From the NCBI RefSeq assembly GCF_036046055.1, contig NZ_CP107939.1:7316001-7380000 (forward strand): a stretch of 64,000 bases of DNA. Reading direction: 5' to 3'. The notes under the pieces are model-generated. The model was not told the DNA's origin. It made no database searches and saw nothing but the letters and a program-made list of their open reading frames with translations. Each line of letters begins with the position of its first letter. The first letter of the stretch is position 1. Both the position numbers and the translations under genes were made by a program. Shown here one piece after another: positions 1 to 9,073 of this stretch. The stretch is from Nocardia sp. NBC_00403. GTDB taxonomy: Bacteria; Actinomycetota; Actinomycetes; Mycobacteriales; Mycobacteriaceae.

Positions 1-517
1 CGTACGCCAACTCCGCAGCGAGCATCAGGCCCGAGGTCTGGCCCACGGTATTGGCGGCAGCCAACCCAACCCTGAGTCCATCAAGAGCCCTAACCATATC
101 CAACGGCGGCATGGCCGCGAACGCGGTCGCGTACGCTCCGGCAGCCCTGGTCGCCAAGACCGCCATCGTATCGGCGACCTTGGCCTGGTCACGAAGCCAT
201 ACCGCATGGTGACGGTAAGCCGCCTGAGCTCGGTCCGACGACGGACCCTCCCAGGCAACCGACAACGCCTTCGTCGATCCTTCCGAACTGTCCGCCGCCG
301 CGGTCAACCCCGCCGACAGTGCTTTATAACCGTTGGCGGTGTTGAGCATCGGCGCGGTGCCAAGTCCGCAAGTGAGTCTGAACGAGAGGATCTCGAGCGG
401 CTGTGCGGCGAAGATGGCGGTGGCCGGCAACATGGCAAGCGCACGCAGAGCGTGGTCCATTGCGGCCAGTGCTGCCCTAAGACCAGCCTCTATCAGCGCA
501 TCGCCTGGTGAAGTCAT
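1..517 (-). CDS. PPE family protein (partial, C-terminus outside window)
   Basis: The reading frame starts at ATG 517 behind a GGGAG ribosome site and stays open to the window edge, so only about 172 N-terminal residues are visible. From about residue 38 it lines up with the PPE domain: PLEI in place of LPPE(I), then a helical stretch, the conserved turn WEGPSSD (W-x-GPSS in PPE proteins), and AYATAFAAMPP matching the AYETAFA..VPP segment, followed by NTVGQ matching the N..GQN motif. PPE proteins pair with PE partners and are exported by ESX systems. The gene lies 24 nt downstream of the PE-like gene, the position PPE4 holds after PE5 in ESX-3. The first 33 residues are longer than in typical PPE proteins. 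The PPE assignment is firm; the specific subtype is not. Confidence 0.85.
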   Translation of the reverse strand, partial: MTSPGDALIEAGLRAALAAMDHALRALAMLPATAIFAAQPLEILSFRLTCGLGTAPMLNTANGYKALSAGLTAAADSSEGSTKALSVAWEGPSSDRAQAAYRHHAVWLRDQAKVADTMAVLATRAAGAYATAFAAMPPLDMVRALDGLRVGLAAANTVGQTSGLMLAAELAY

Positions 518-541
518 GATCAGCTCCCCGCCGAGACCTGT

Positions 542-868
542 CTACGGAGTGAAACTCGTAGTGTGGCAGGTGATCTCGCCGCCAGCATCGATATCCGATG
601 TGGTGTAGTCGATACTCACCGGGACATGCACTTCGCCTCCATCGAGCATGGCGAGAGCCGCGACTGCCGTGGTGCCGAAAATCCCCGGCATGACACTCCC
701 GAAGACACCGGACAAGCAGGGACTCACATCGTCGATTGCAGCCGGAGCGGGCACACACATCGGCCCTGCGACGCCGACAATAGTGTGCAGTCCGGTTCCA
801 CCCGCGATGTACGAAGCGCCGATACCGGGAAGACTTTCGGTGGTGCAACGGAGAATGGGACTAGTCAT
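542..868 (-). CDS. small PE-like ESX protein
   Basis: This 108-residue protein starts at ATG 868 behind a strong AGGAGA site seven bases upstream. It lies between eccC and the PPE gene, exactly where ESX-3 loci carry PE5. Overall similarity is weak, but a gap-free alignment to PE proteins as I remember them keeps several landmarks: LPGIG near residue 13, IDDVS near 45, a Phe ten residues after the first Asp, and Y-x-x-x-D (YTTSD) near 88, which is the general type VII secretion signal. Unlike a normal PE domain it has four cysteines and several Pro and Gly residues in the supposed helices. Its own operator copy lies 61 nt upstream, so it heads the PE-like/PPE unit. Real gene: confident. PE identity: inference. 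Confidence 0.8.
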   Translation of the reverse strand: MTSPILRCTTESLPGIGASYIAGGTGLHTIVGVAGPMCVPAPAAIDDVSPCLSGVFGSVMPGIFGTTAVAALAMLDGGEVHVPVSIDYTTSDIDAGGEITCHTTSFTP

Positions 869-929
869 TGATTTCTCCTAACGACTGGCTCCGACTCTTA
901 TCGAGCGGTACAGAAAGAACGCTAAGCCA

Positions 930-945
930 TTCCCAATCTTGGGAA
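930..945. promoter_or_regulatory. 16-bp palindromic operator, site 1
   Basis: The sequence TTCCCAATCTTGGGAA is a perfect inverted repeat (7-2-7). It lies 61 nt before the PE-like start codon, in the gap downstream of eccC. Seven more copies of TTCCCA-N4-TGGGAA occur in the ESX/T4SS region. The binding protein is unknown. Confidence 0.75.
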
Positions 946-975
946 CGCCGTTGGAGGCGTGACACTGACCACCGG

Positions 976-3900
976 TCAATCCTCGGGCGGAGACCACGCG
1001 GATTGCACGAGTTCCTTCCTCGATATCAGCGGTTCGACGAGGATGCCACGGCCGACGGGCTGCTTGGTCGCCTTCGCGTCACCGATCAGCATGCCGTCCA
1101 GTTTCGAACCGTCCATGATGAAGCCGGACGAGTTCAGGTTCTTCATCTGGCCGAGCACACTGTCGTACATGGCGGTATCCGCTTGAGCAATGTTGCGCGC
1201 CGCGATGATGTGTAGCCCGGTGTCTCTACTGTCGACGATGATGTCCTTGATGGAGTCGAGCGGGTTCGCCGAACCGCGCTGAGCAACCATGTGATAGTCG
1301 TCGATGACCACGAAGATCTCCGGGCCTGTCCACCAGGAACGCTCCTTGAGCTGCTGAGGAGTGACATCATCCGGAGCACGGCGTCCGCGCATCCGAGCAG
1401 CAAAGGCAGGCAAGCCGTCGATCAGGTCACGCTCGCTGGTCAGATACCCGACCAACTGACCGTCTGGAATCGCCTCCATATGCTGGCGGCGATAGTCGAT
1501 GAGCAACACGCGGGCTTGGCTGGGATCGAACCGCCGACGGATCGACTCCAGCAGCGCCGCAAGCGCTGACGACTTACCCGACCCGGACGAGCCCAAGATG
1601 ATCAGATGGTTCGAAATACCGAAATCGACTCTCGCAGGTTGCAAATCGGTTTCCCGGATCCCGAACGGCAGCACAAGGCGCTGGGCCAGTGTCATCGGAT
1701 CGGGAACCTGTTCGAACACCTCGTCCATAGTGATCTGAGCCGGCAACAACTTGACGATGGGGGCGATACGACCCGGGTAGGTCTGTTTCAGCTGCTCAAT
1801 CGCAGCAACGAGACCCACACCCGCGGTCTCGGCGTCGCCGACTCCATCGATACGGGGCAATGCGGTCAGCATGTGCAGTGCCTCAACAGAGATCGAGCGG
1901 CCCGGACGGTCCGGCGGAATAGCGTTGACGATATTGCGATGGGTGCCGAACACGGTGTCGGTGAGATCGCCGAGCCGCATCTCCAGCCGCGTTTGCAGCA
2001 GATCCTTGATAGCGGGCCGAATCGCGGCCCAGCGCGAACTGCTGACCACCAGGTGGATGCCGAAGTTGAGGCCCTGGAGCGCAATCGACTCCATCAACGG
2101 CAGATATTCGTCGAAGTACGGACCGCTGACCGCGAATCCGATGTCCCAGCCGTCCACCACGAGGAAGACATCACCGTGTTCATCTCCGTGGGCGGTGAGC
2201 TCGGCGGATTCTCGCGGCACGGACCTGCGACGCCGAAACTCTCGCATGCTGTCGATCCCGAGGTCACCGAACAACGCCTGCCGAGTGGCGATGAGATTGG
2301 TGACCAACGCGAAAGTGCGCCGGATCCGGTCGACGTCACGGGAGTTGGCGATCGAGCCGATGTGCGGCACACCGCGAAGACCGGACAGACCACTCGAGAA
2401 GTCGAGACAATAGAACTGGACCTGCTCCGGCGTGTGGGTGAGCGCGGCCGACATGATGAGCGACTGTAGGGCCGTCGATTTGCCGGACTGCGGACCGCCG
2501 ATGACGGCCATATGACCACCCGAACCGGACAGATCGATCGTCCAAACGTCCTGCCGCTGCTGGCGTGGCTTGTCCACGATGGCAATCGAGAGCTGGAGCG
2601 AACCCGGAGTCACTGTGCGCAGGAGCTGATCCAGCGTCGGCGGCACGGTCAGCGGTGGCAGCCACATCTTGTGTGCCGGTCGGCCGTGGCCTGCGAACTG
2701 TTGCAGGACCGTCTCCATCACGGTGACCACTTCACCGTCGTGCTCCTGCTCAGGTGCGGCCACTTCCGGCTCGGGGGCGACCGCGGGCCGTACTTCGACG
2801 ATATGTGCTGCGGTGAATCGCTGCGGCGGCCGATACCCGCCGCCCGCCCGCCGCACCCGCTGCGCAGTGACCGTGGTGGCCTGCACCGGTGCCACATAGG
2901 GCGAACCCACGTAGGCGGCCTGGAAACGTTGCAGATCACCCGAACCGACACGCAGGTAGCCCGCACCCGGCTTCTTCGGAAGGTGATAGGCGTCCGCGGT
3001 ACCGATCGCGTCGCGCGAATCGCTGGTCTGGTTGGTACGCAAGGCGATTCGATAGGAGAGGTGGGCTTCGAGCTCGCCCATCCTATTGGCCGGCACCTTC
3101 TGCGAGGCCAGCAACAAGTGAATGCGCAGCGACCGCCCGAGGCGGCCGATCGCGACGAACAACTTGGAGAAGCTCGGGTGATGCTCGAGCAGTTCGGCGA
3201 ACTCGTCCAGGATGATCAACAGGGTCGGCATCGGTGCCAGGTCGGCACCTTGCTCGCGGGCACGCTCATAGTCCGCGACACTGGCGAAGTTGCCACCGTC
3301 ACGCAGAATCCGTTGCCGCCTGGACATTTCGCCGTTGATCACGTCTTCCATACGGGTGACGAGATCGGCCTCTTCCTCCATGTTGGTGACGACGGCCGTC
3401 ACATGGTGCAGCCGGTCGAACCCGAGGAAGGTGGCGCCGCCCTTGAAGTCGACGAGCAGCAGGTTCAACGTGTCCGGCGAGTGCGTCGCGATCGCCGAAA
3501 GCACCAGTGTACGAAGGAATTCCGACTTGCCAGAACCGGTGGCGCCGATGCACATACCGTGCGGGCCCATACCGTCCTCGGCGGATTCCTTGATATCGAG
3601 ATAGACCAGACCGCCCGCGGGGTCGTAGCCGAACGGAATGTTGAGACGTGATCGGTCGTTGTCGCGGCGCACCGGCCACTGTCGTTCGATCCGGACACTG
3701 CCCGGATCGACGAGCCCGACCATGTCCTCCCACGACGTGCTGGTCGCCTGCTCGGCGGCCACCGCCTCCACCACCGTCGAAAGCCGGTGCGGCGAGACGC
3801 TACGCGCCAGCGCCGTCATCGCGGACGCCGACAGCGCGTCGGCATGCCCGACGCGACGCAACCCGCGCACACCCACCTCATGCAGTGAGCGGTCCTCGCC

Positions 3901-4989
3901 GAGGGTGAATTTCAGCGCCCGCGGCAGGCTTTGTTCAGCGGGTCCGAGGCGCAGCCAGGTGCAGCCATCGATACCCGAGATATCGCGGTCGCTCGCGGGA
4001 CCTGGCACGTCGACGATCAGCAGATAATGTTTACGATCGAGCGTCGGTTGCGAATTAGCGGAAAAGGGGCCCCGATTGAGTCCCGCCAAGACCTTTGTTC
4101 GCAGCTCCGCCACATTCTGGTAGACCATGCGACTCGACCCGATAGCATCGGTCTCCTCCGGATGCTGGGTGTGCGGTAGCCATTTGAGCCACGACCATTC
4201 CGGCGCGTCGGGCTCCGACAGCGCCGCGGCGATCGCCACCTGATCCGGACCGTGTAGCACAACGACTTCGGCGATCATCGCACGCACGAGATCGGCGACC
4301 ATGACCTCGTCGCCATCGATGCCGATCTGCGGCGCCGAAAGCAGATTGATCGCCACGGGCATACCGCCGACAGTGGAATACGCCTTCGCGAATCGAGTCA
4401 CTTCGACCACACCGACCGGATCGAGATCGGAGGTCGGCGCGGCCTCGGGCACGATTACGCGCACCTGATTGGCAATCCGGCCACGGCCGACGCGCACACG
4501 CAGGAATTGTGGACTTGCGACCTGCACCTCCCACATCCGCTTCCCGCCGACCAGCCGGGAGATCTCCCGCGGACCGGGGTGTGTGTAGCGCAGGAATTCG
4601 TACAGTTCCGCTTCCGCGGCGTGCACCGTCTTGCGGTTGTCGGTGATGCTGCGCAAATAGTCCTTGCGCTCCTCATTGAGGCTGGCGGCGCCACCGCCAC
4701 CACCGGCCATGCCACCACCCATCATGCCGCCCATCGAGACCAGCATCATGATCGGGAAAAGCATCGACATCGGATTCATGGCCGCGCCGCTGCCGCCGCC
4801 GCGGAACATCATCACCATCATGCCGCCCATGGCGGCAACCATGACGACCGGCATGATCATCTTCAGCCGGGACGTGGGCACCGGTTTGGGCAGCTCGGTC
4901 GGTGGTTGCAGCCGCAATTCGGTGACGGCGGGCGCTTTCGGGCCGCGCACCATCCGGGCAGGCCGCACAAATCGGCGGGTAGTTGTCAC
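976..4989 (-). CDS. eccC: ESX type VII secretion ATPase EccC (fused EccCa/EccCb form)
   Basis: EccC is the hexameric FtsK/SpoIIIE motor of the type VII secretion membrane complex and recognises substrate tails. The 1337-residue product carries two N-terminal membrane segments in a Met/Gly-rich stretch (about residues 45-100), then three ATPase domains with Walker A motifs GATGSGKSEF (about 480), GPQSGKST (about 830) and GSSGSGKSS (about 1133). The Walker B regions are ILDEFAEL, VVDGWD and VIDDYH; only the first has the canonical DE catalytic pair. Length and order fit the one-piece EccC2/3/5 type, not the split EccCa/EccCb of ESX-1. GTG 4989 is chosen because it overlaps the eccB stop codon (GTGA), indicating coupled translation. 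An upstream extension of the frame would run inside eccB. Confidence 0.96.
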   Translation of the reverse strand: MTTTRRFVRPARMVRGPKAPAVTELRLQPPTELPKPVPTSRLKMIMPVVMVAAMGGMMVMMFRGGGSGAAMNPMSMLFPIMMLVSMGGMMGGGMAGGGGGAASLNEERKDYLRSITDNRKTVHAAEAELYEFLRYTHPGPREISRLVGGKRMWEVQVASPQFLRVRVGRGRIANQVRVIVPEAAPTSDLDPVGVVEVTRFAKAYSTVGGMPVAINLLSAPQIGIDGDEVMVADLVRAMIAEVVVLHGPDQVAIAAALSEPDAPEWSWLKWLPHTQHPEETDAIGSSRMVYQNVAELRTKVLAGLNRGPFSANSQPTLDRKHYLLIVDVPGPASDRDISGIDGCTWLRLGPAEQSLPRALKFTLGEDRSLHEVGVRGLRRVGHADALSASAMTALARSVSPHRLSTVVEAVAAEQATSTSWEDMVGLVDPGSVRIERQWPVRRDNDRSRLNIPFGYDPAGGLVYLDIKESAEDGMGPHGMCIGATGSGKSEFLRTLVLSAIATHSPDTLNLLLVDFKGGATFLGFDRLHHVTAVVTNMEEEADLVTRMEDVINGEMSRRQRILRDGGNFASVADYERAREQGADLAPMPTLLIILDEFAELLEHHPSFSKLFVAIGRLGRSLRIHLLLASQKVPANRMGELEAHLSYRIALRTNQTSDSRDAIGTADAYHLPKKPGAGYLRVGSGDLQRFQAAYVGSPYVAPVQATTVTAQRVRRAGGGYRPPQRFTAAHIVEVRPAVAPEPEVAAPEQEHDGEVVTVMETVLQQFAGHGRPAHKMWLPPLTVPPTLDQLLRTVTPGSLQLSIAIVDKPRQQRQDVWTIDLSGSGGHMAVIGGPQSGKSTALQSLIMSAALTHTPEQVQFYCLDFSSGLSGLRGVPHIGSIANSRDVDRIRRTFALVTNLIATRQALFGDLGIDSMREFRRRRSVPRESAELTAHGDEHGDVFLVVDGWDIGFAVSGPYFDEYLPLMESIALQGLNFGIHLVVSSSRWAAIRPAIKDLLQTRLEMRLGDLTDTVFGTHRNIVNAIPPDRPGRSISVEALHMLTALPRIDGVGDAETAGVGLVAAIEQLKQTYPGRIAPIVKLLPAQITMDEVFEQVPDPMTLAQRLVLPFGIRETDLQPARVDFGISNHLIILGSSGSGKSSALAALLESIRRRFDPSQARVLLIDYRRQHMEAIPDGQLVGYLTSERDLIDGLPAFAARMRGRRAPDDVTPQQLKERSWWTGPEIFVVIDDYHMVAQRGSANPLDSIKDIIVDSRDTGLHIIAARNIAQADTAMYDSVLGQMKNLNSSGFIMDGSKLDGMLIGDAKATKQPVGRGILVEPLISRKELVQSAWSPPED

Positions 4990-6539
4990 GACGGGCCGCC
5001 TAGTCCTGCGACGATCTGATTCGGTGTGATGCTGTCGTGGGCGAGCCTGGCGTTCTCCGGCGACAAGGTGGGCCCGACGGCGAACAGCGAGATGATGGGC
5101 CACGGGGCGGGTACGGGCGCGCGCAACGCGAGCGCGGCCATGGTTTTGTCCGTCCCGCTTCCCGGTTCTTTGACGTCGACGCCATAGCGAACACCACTGT
5201 CGGAGATCCAATAGAGCGATTCACGCAGCGGCGATGCCACGTCCACACCGGTAACCTGCACAAAACGACCGGTATCGCGCGGCATGTACGCCGCATCGGC
5301 GGTTCGTCCGCCCGACGGGACCGCGGTAACGAGATCTACCGCCCTGACCTGCTCTTCCTTGGTCAGCGGCAGCTGCCTGCCGACCAAGAGTTCGGTGGCG
5401 GCATTCGGGTCGGTGCCGGTGCGCGACCAATGGAAACAGGTCACCTCCGATTTCAGGGGATCCACCACTCGAATCGGGCGCACCGGATACGTCGCAGTTC
5501 CCGGCCACGAGCCGGGGCGCAGGTTCGCGGCGATCAAGTCCGGTCCGACCGTCTTGGTGGCGGGTGCGCCCTGGGAGTCCGCGTTGCGGATCATCGCCGC
5601 TAGCACCGAACTCACCCGCACCACACCTGCTTCCGACACCAAATAGTAGGACGCCTCTTGACCGGGAGCGGTCACCGTCAGCACCGAGCCGACCGGTGTA
5701 GTGAAACCGGAACTGAGCATCCGTGGTTCACCCGAGCCAGGCACCTCGGGCACCCGCAGCGGTGGCACCTCCGGAATGGCATTGATCAATCCCTTGGATG
5801 CGGCCATCACCGGGGCGCTCGCATCGATACCCAGAGCCAGCATGACGGCGGTACTTCGCAAGTCTATGGAAGCGCGTACGACGCCTTTCTCATTGTCGGT
5901 GTATACCAGCCAGACGGTGGCGTCGTCGCGCATCAACCGAGCCTCGTTCTCGGCCAGCAGCCGGTTGGCGTCCCCGTCAACGGTCAGGGGTCCGCCGATC
6001 ACCGTGGTGCGCACCGAGGATTCGCGGGTTGTCGGCAGTCCGGTCGCTCTGTCGATCGGTGCGGACGCCCCGGTCTTGGCGGTGTTGCACACCGTCCACG
6101 AGGAGTCTCGTTCTGCGCTGTCAGCGATGATTCCCGGTGCACCGGGAATGCCGACCAATGGTCCACGTGGATACTTCGCAAGCTCGTCTCGTGAGACGGG
6201 GACCGGCTTGTCCGGGCTACCCGTGATGAGCCGTGCCGAGGTCAAGTTCAACGCCGGATACAGCTTGGGGCCGAGATGCACGAACAGCGCACCCGACTCC
6301 TTGTCGGAGATGATCTTCGCCTCCGACACTTTCTTGGCGGGTTTGAAGAACGACATGACAGCCGCGCCCGCGATGACCACACACACGATGGCGATGCCGA
6401 TCGACAACGCGGTCGAGCGCCCGCGTTGTGGATCATCGATCATCGAAGCATCTCGACGCACCAGCGCGTGCTCGATCCGCCGTAACAGAAACCGCCAACC
6501 AGATATCTGATGTTTCGTCACTACCCGAAAGCGCGCCAC
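4986..6539 (-). CDS. eccB: ESX type VII secretion membrane protein EccB
   Basis: EccB is the single-pass core component of the ESX membrane complex, with a large periplasmic domain. The 517-residue product begins in the family style (residues 12-28 contain ISGWRFLLRR and EHALVR), has one membrane segment at about 44-65 (ALSIGIAIVCVVIAG) and then an extracytoplasmic domain with few cysteines (WTVCNT, EVTCFH), as in EccB proteins with a disulfide. GTG 6539 is chosen because a GGAAGGA site lies upstream and homologues begin at this MAR-type N-terminus. A TTG at 6572 would add 11 residues. It overlaps eccC by four bases. An operator copy lies 70 nt upstream, so eccBC has its own promoter separate from eccA. 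Confidence 0.95.
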   Translation of the reverse strand: MARFRVVTKHQISGWRFLLRRIEHALVRRDASMIDDPQRGRSTALSIGIAIVCVVIAGAAVMSFFKPAKKVSEAKIISDKESGALFVHLGPKLYPALNLTSARLITGSPDKPVPVSRDELAKYPRGPLVGIPGAPGIIADSAERDSSWTVCNTAKTGASAPIDRATGLPTTRESSVRTTVIGGPLTVDGDANRLLAENEARLMRDDATVWLVYTDNEKGVVRASIDLRSTAVMLALGIDASAPVMAASKGLINAIPEVPPLRVPEVPGSGEPRMLSSGFTTPVGSVLTVTAPGQEASYYLVSEAGVVRVSSVLAAMIRNADSQGAPATKTVGPDLIAANLRPGSWPGTATYPVRPIRVVDPLKSEVTCFHWSRTGTDPNAATELLVGRQLPLTKEEQVRAVDLVTAVPSGGRTADAAYMPRDTGRFVQVTGVDVASPLRESLYWISDSGVRYGVDVKEPGSGTDKTMAALALRAPVPAPWPIISLFAVGPTLSPENARLAHDSITPNQIVAGLGGPS

Positions 6540-6609
6540 CGGTTTTGGTTCCTTCCGCCGACCTGCAGACAAACGTTAGTCGTGGGTGCCGCCACAACCG
6601 TCACGTGAC

Positions 6610-6625
6610 TTCCCAAGATTGGGAA
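6610..6625. promoter_or_regulatory. 16-bp palindromic operator, site 2 (eccB promoter)
   Basis: TTCCCAAGATTGGGAA, a perfect palindrome, lies 70 nt before the eccB start. Directly beside it at 6600-6609 is a second, 10-bp palindrome, GTCACGTGAC. About 31 nt downstream in the direction of eccB is a TAACGT hexamer that could serve as a -10 element. Confidence 0.75.
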
Positions 6626-6729
6626 CACCGAGCCCGGAGGGAGGCGTGGGGTCGGTCATATGTCCGAAAGTTGCCCGATACCGCAGGCGCTTTCAGGTAA
6701 GCACCGCTAGCGCAAGCGACGGGTGCTCA

Positions 6730-8499
6730 TCACACCCGAGCGGACGGTGCCAAACCCTCCAGTGCGGTGCTGATGTCGAACGCATCGATCGTCATCAGTT
6801 CCTCGTCGGTCATCGAAACGACATCGACGTTGTCCCTTGTAAAACGGTAGTCGCGCTCCGCCTCGGCGGATTCGACCACGTTACGCACGAAACGTCCGTT
6901 GCCTGCCAGGTCGATCAGTCGCCTGCCGTTCTTGGTCTGTTCCGCCAACTCGGCGCAGCGCAAGCGCAGCACCTCACGGGCCTGTTCGGAGAGGATCGAA
7001 TCCTTCTTGTGCGCAATGTGTTCGGCGATCTGCACGAGTTCGGCCGCGTCGTAGCTCGCGAATCGGACCCGTTTGGTGAACCGGGAGGCCAGACCGTCGT
7101 TGGATGCCAGGAACCGGTCGATCTGATCCTCGTATCCGGCGATGATCACGACCAGCTTGTCTCGGTCGTTCTCCATTCGCGCCAGCAGCGTATCGACGGC
7201 CTCTTTACCGAACGCGTCACCACCGGAAAGCCCCTCTTGGATCAGCGTGTATGCCTCGTCGATGAATAGCACGCCGCCGAGCGCCGAGTCGATCAGCGCG
7301 TTGGTCTTCGGCGCGGTGTGACCGAGATGAGTACCGACCATGTCGTTGCGGGACACCTCGACCACATCGGCATTCTCCACGACACCGAGTCCGGCGAAGA
7401 TCTTCGCGATCACTCGGGCGATGGTGGTCTTGCCGGTACCGGGAGGACCGGAGAAGATCAGGTGCTGCGACTTCGAATCCACTGCCAGTCCGCGCTTGGC
7501 GCGCACCTGGTCCATCAGCACACCGGACTTGAGCCGGTCGACCTGCTCCTTGACCGAGTCCATGCCGATTTGGGCCTGCAGCAGGTCGGAGGCCTCGGCG
7601 AGGAGCACATCGCGCTCCGCCTTGGCCGCCGAAGCCGCCACCTCAGCAGGATCGTCGCCGGAAGTCGGGTCCCAGCGATCGGTCCTCGACGCGATGACGT
7701 CTGCGGAGGCGATTTCGAGCCGATAGTTCTTGTCCTTGACCGCGCGCTGCCACTCCTCGCGCTGCTGCCACAGCCCGGAACCCTGCAAGCCCCTGAGGAT
7801 CCTGTCGGCGTTGTCATGATCACCGGTGTGCCGCAACAGCATTCCGAGCAGGAAGTGCGCGTCCGCCCAGATGTAGGACAGACTTCCGGATTGACTGTCC
7901 TCAACGATCCGCTGCGCGCGGGGCAGCGCCTCACCGATGCGACCCGATTGCGCGAGCGCCTGGGTGGACATCAATTCGGCCGCGATATCGAGCAGCCCGT
8001 CTTCGAGCGTCGGGCGTGCCTCGCGAGCGGCGAGCACATCCGTCCACCGCTTGGTCCGGAAAAATAGTGACATGCGGACGAAGTCGGACACGTCGTCGGT
8101 GGGCACCTCGTCGAGAATGACCGAGGCTTCCTGCCATTCACCACCCTGCGCGTAGGAGCACGCCTGCGCGATGGCGATCTGATCGCGATCGGCCATGGCG
8201 ACGCGCAGTCCATACATGCCGATCTCGACCTGACACCACAGCGCACGATCGACAAGACCGGCCCGCTGCTGGTCACGATAGAGATTGTGCACCGACCGAT
8301 AGGCGCCGTAGATCACTTCCTCGGTGACCTCGCCTGCCATTGCGCGCCCCAACCAGGCATCGCACATATCGGGATCGAGGTCGGTAGCAGCCCGGAACGC
8401 CGCGGAGGCATGCTGCTCATTGCGCACACCGCCTGCGACCAAGGCCAAACTCTGTACACCTGTGTAGAACGCGTCCTCGGCCGCTGACAATTCGGGCAT
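6730..8499 (-). CDS. eccA: ESX AAA+ ATPase EccA (CbxX/CfqX type)
   Basis: EccA is the cytosolic AAA+ ATPase of ESX systems, thought to act on chaperone-substrate complexes. The 589-residue product has an N-terminal TPR-like helical region (about 1-280) and a C-terminal AAA+ domain with Walker A GPPGTGKTT (about 350), Walker B LFIDEAYT (about 410), sensor-1 region VVIIAGYED and an arginine-finger region NDGLASRF. Length matches mycobacterial EccA proteins (about 570-630). A GGAAGG sequence directly abuts ATG 8499, an unusually short spacing. The gap to eccB is 190 nt and contains an operator, so the two units are separately controlled. The long leader upstream carries further palindromes. Confidence 0.95.
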   Translation of the reverse strand: MPELSAAEDAFYTGVQSLALVAGGVRNEQHASAAFRAATDLDPDMCDAWLGRAMAGEVTEEVIYGAYRSVHNLYRDQQRAGLVDRALWCQVEIGMYGLRVAMADRDQIAIAQACSYAQGGEWQEASVILDEVPTDDVSDFVRMSLFFRTKRWTDVLAAREARPTLEDGLLDIAAELMSTQALAQSGRIGEALPRAQRIVEDSQSGSLSYIWADAHFLLGMLLRHTGDHDNADRILRGLQGSGLWQQREEWQRAVKDKNYRLEIASADVIASRTDRWDPTSGDDPAEVAASAAKAERDVLLAEASDLLQAQIGMDSVKEQVDRLKSGVLMDQVRAKRGLAVDSKSQHLIFSGPPGTGKTTIARVIAKIFAGLGVVENADVVEVSRNDMVGTHLGHTAPKTNALIDSALGGVLFIDEAYTLIQEGLSGGDAFGKEAVDTLLARMENDRDKLVVIIAGYEDQIDRFLASNDGLASRFTKRVRFASYDAAELVQIAEHIAHKKDSILSEQAREVLRLRCAELAEQTKNGRRLIDLAGNGRFVRNVVESAEAERDYRFTRDNVDVVSMTDEELMTIDAFDISTALEGLAPSARV

Positions 8500-8562
8500 C
8501 CTTCCGCAGATCTCGCCTGAAAGAACGATAGTTACTGCGGATCAGGCTCAGCCCGCACCGAC

Positions 8563-8578
8563 TCCCCAATACTGGGAA
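8563..8578. promoter_or_regulatory. 16-bp palindromic operator, site 3 (eccA promoter)
   Basis: TCCCCAATACTGGGAA matches the shared operator with one substitution in the left arm. It lies 63 nt before the eccA start. A TAACTA hexamer about 30 nt beyond it, towards eccA, could be a -10 element, a spacing like that seen at eccB. Confidence 0.72.
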
Positions 8579-8666
8579 GCCGATATCCGCCCAATCGAGT
8601 TACGCCCGCCGGGAGAATATGGCCGATCCGCACCGACCACTCCGCGGCCATTGACCCAATTTTGAA

Positions 8667-8688
8667 CGTACCGTCACATGACGGTACG
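8667..8688. promoter_or_regulatory. 22-bp perfect palindrome upstream of eccA
   Basis: CGTACCGTCA-CA-TGACGGTACG is a perfect 10-2-10 inverted repeat with no T-run on either side, so it looks like a protein-binding site and not a terminator. Its core GTCACATGAC resembles the GTCACGTGAC palindrome beside the eccB operator (6600-6609). The regulator is unknown. Confidence 0.6.
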
Positions 8689-8908
8689 GTTGGCCATGGA
8701 GTCGCAGTCATCCCACTTCTGACGACGCCCTTTCGATGGCGGCTGGTGGTCGCAACCCGGCGACCAGCCGCCGCACGGCACATTTGCACCGAGCGGCAGT
8801 CAGAAATTTCTTGCCGCTGATTGGGTGCACACTATTGAACGTTCCGACAGAACCGGGTACAGTCAAAGACGGATCGCGGTCCCTCATCCCGACGATCTGA
8901 CCTTAAGA

Positions 8909-8946
8909 GCAGTGGCCGGTAGCGCCGGCACGCCACCGGCCACTGC
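8909..8946 (-). terminator. hairpin, probable terminator of the 9074-11812 operon
   Basis: GCAGTGGCCGGT and its exact complement ACCGGCCACTGC form a 12-bp stem around a 14-nt loop, about 130 nt downstream of the stop codon at 9074. The following T-run on the minus strand is weak (TCTTAA), so its efficiency is uncertain. Confidence 0.5.
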
Positions 8947-9033
8947 ACGGTCCACCTCGGCGCTCGAGCCGATTCTCCCGCCACACGGCAGGGCTTTCCC
9001 CGTACCGTTGTCGCGATTTCATTCCCGCGCAAA

Positions 9034-9049
9034 TTCCCATTGTCGGGAA
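9034..9049. promoter_or_regulatory. 16-bp palindromic operator, site 4 (distal eccA leader)
   Basis: TTCCCATTGTCGGGAA matches the shared operator except for one base in the right arm. It lies 25 nt past the end of the WXG100-like gene and 534 nt before eccA. It is the copy least clearly tied to a start codon. Confidence 0.55.
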
Positions 9050-9073
9050 TACCGCACCGCTCACTCCGGCAGG

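Larger units (their letters stand above)
8500..9073. other. 574-nt noncoding leader of eccA
   Basis: No convincing gene is present on either strand. The stretch holds two copies of the shared operator (8563-8578 and 9034-9049), a distinct 22-bp palindrome (8667-8688), and a 12-bp stem hairpin (8909-8946) that probably ends transcription coming from the gene ending at 9074. Confidence 0.7.
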
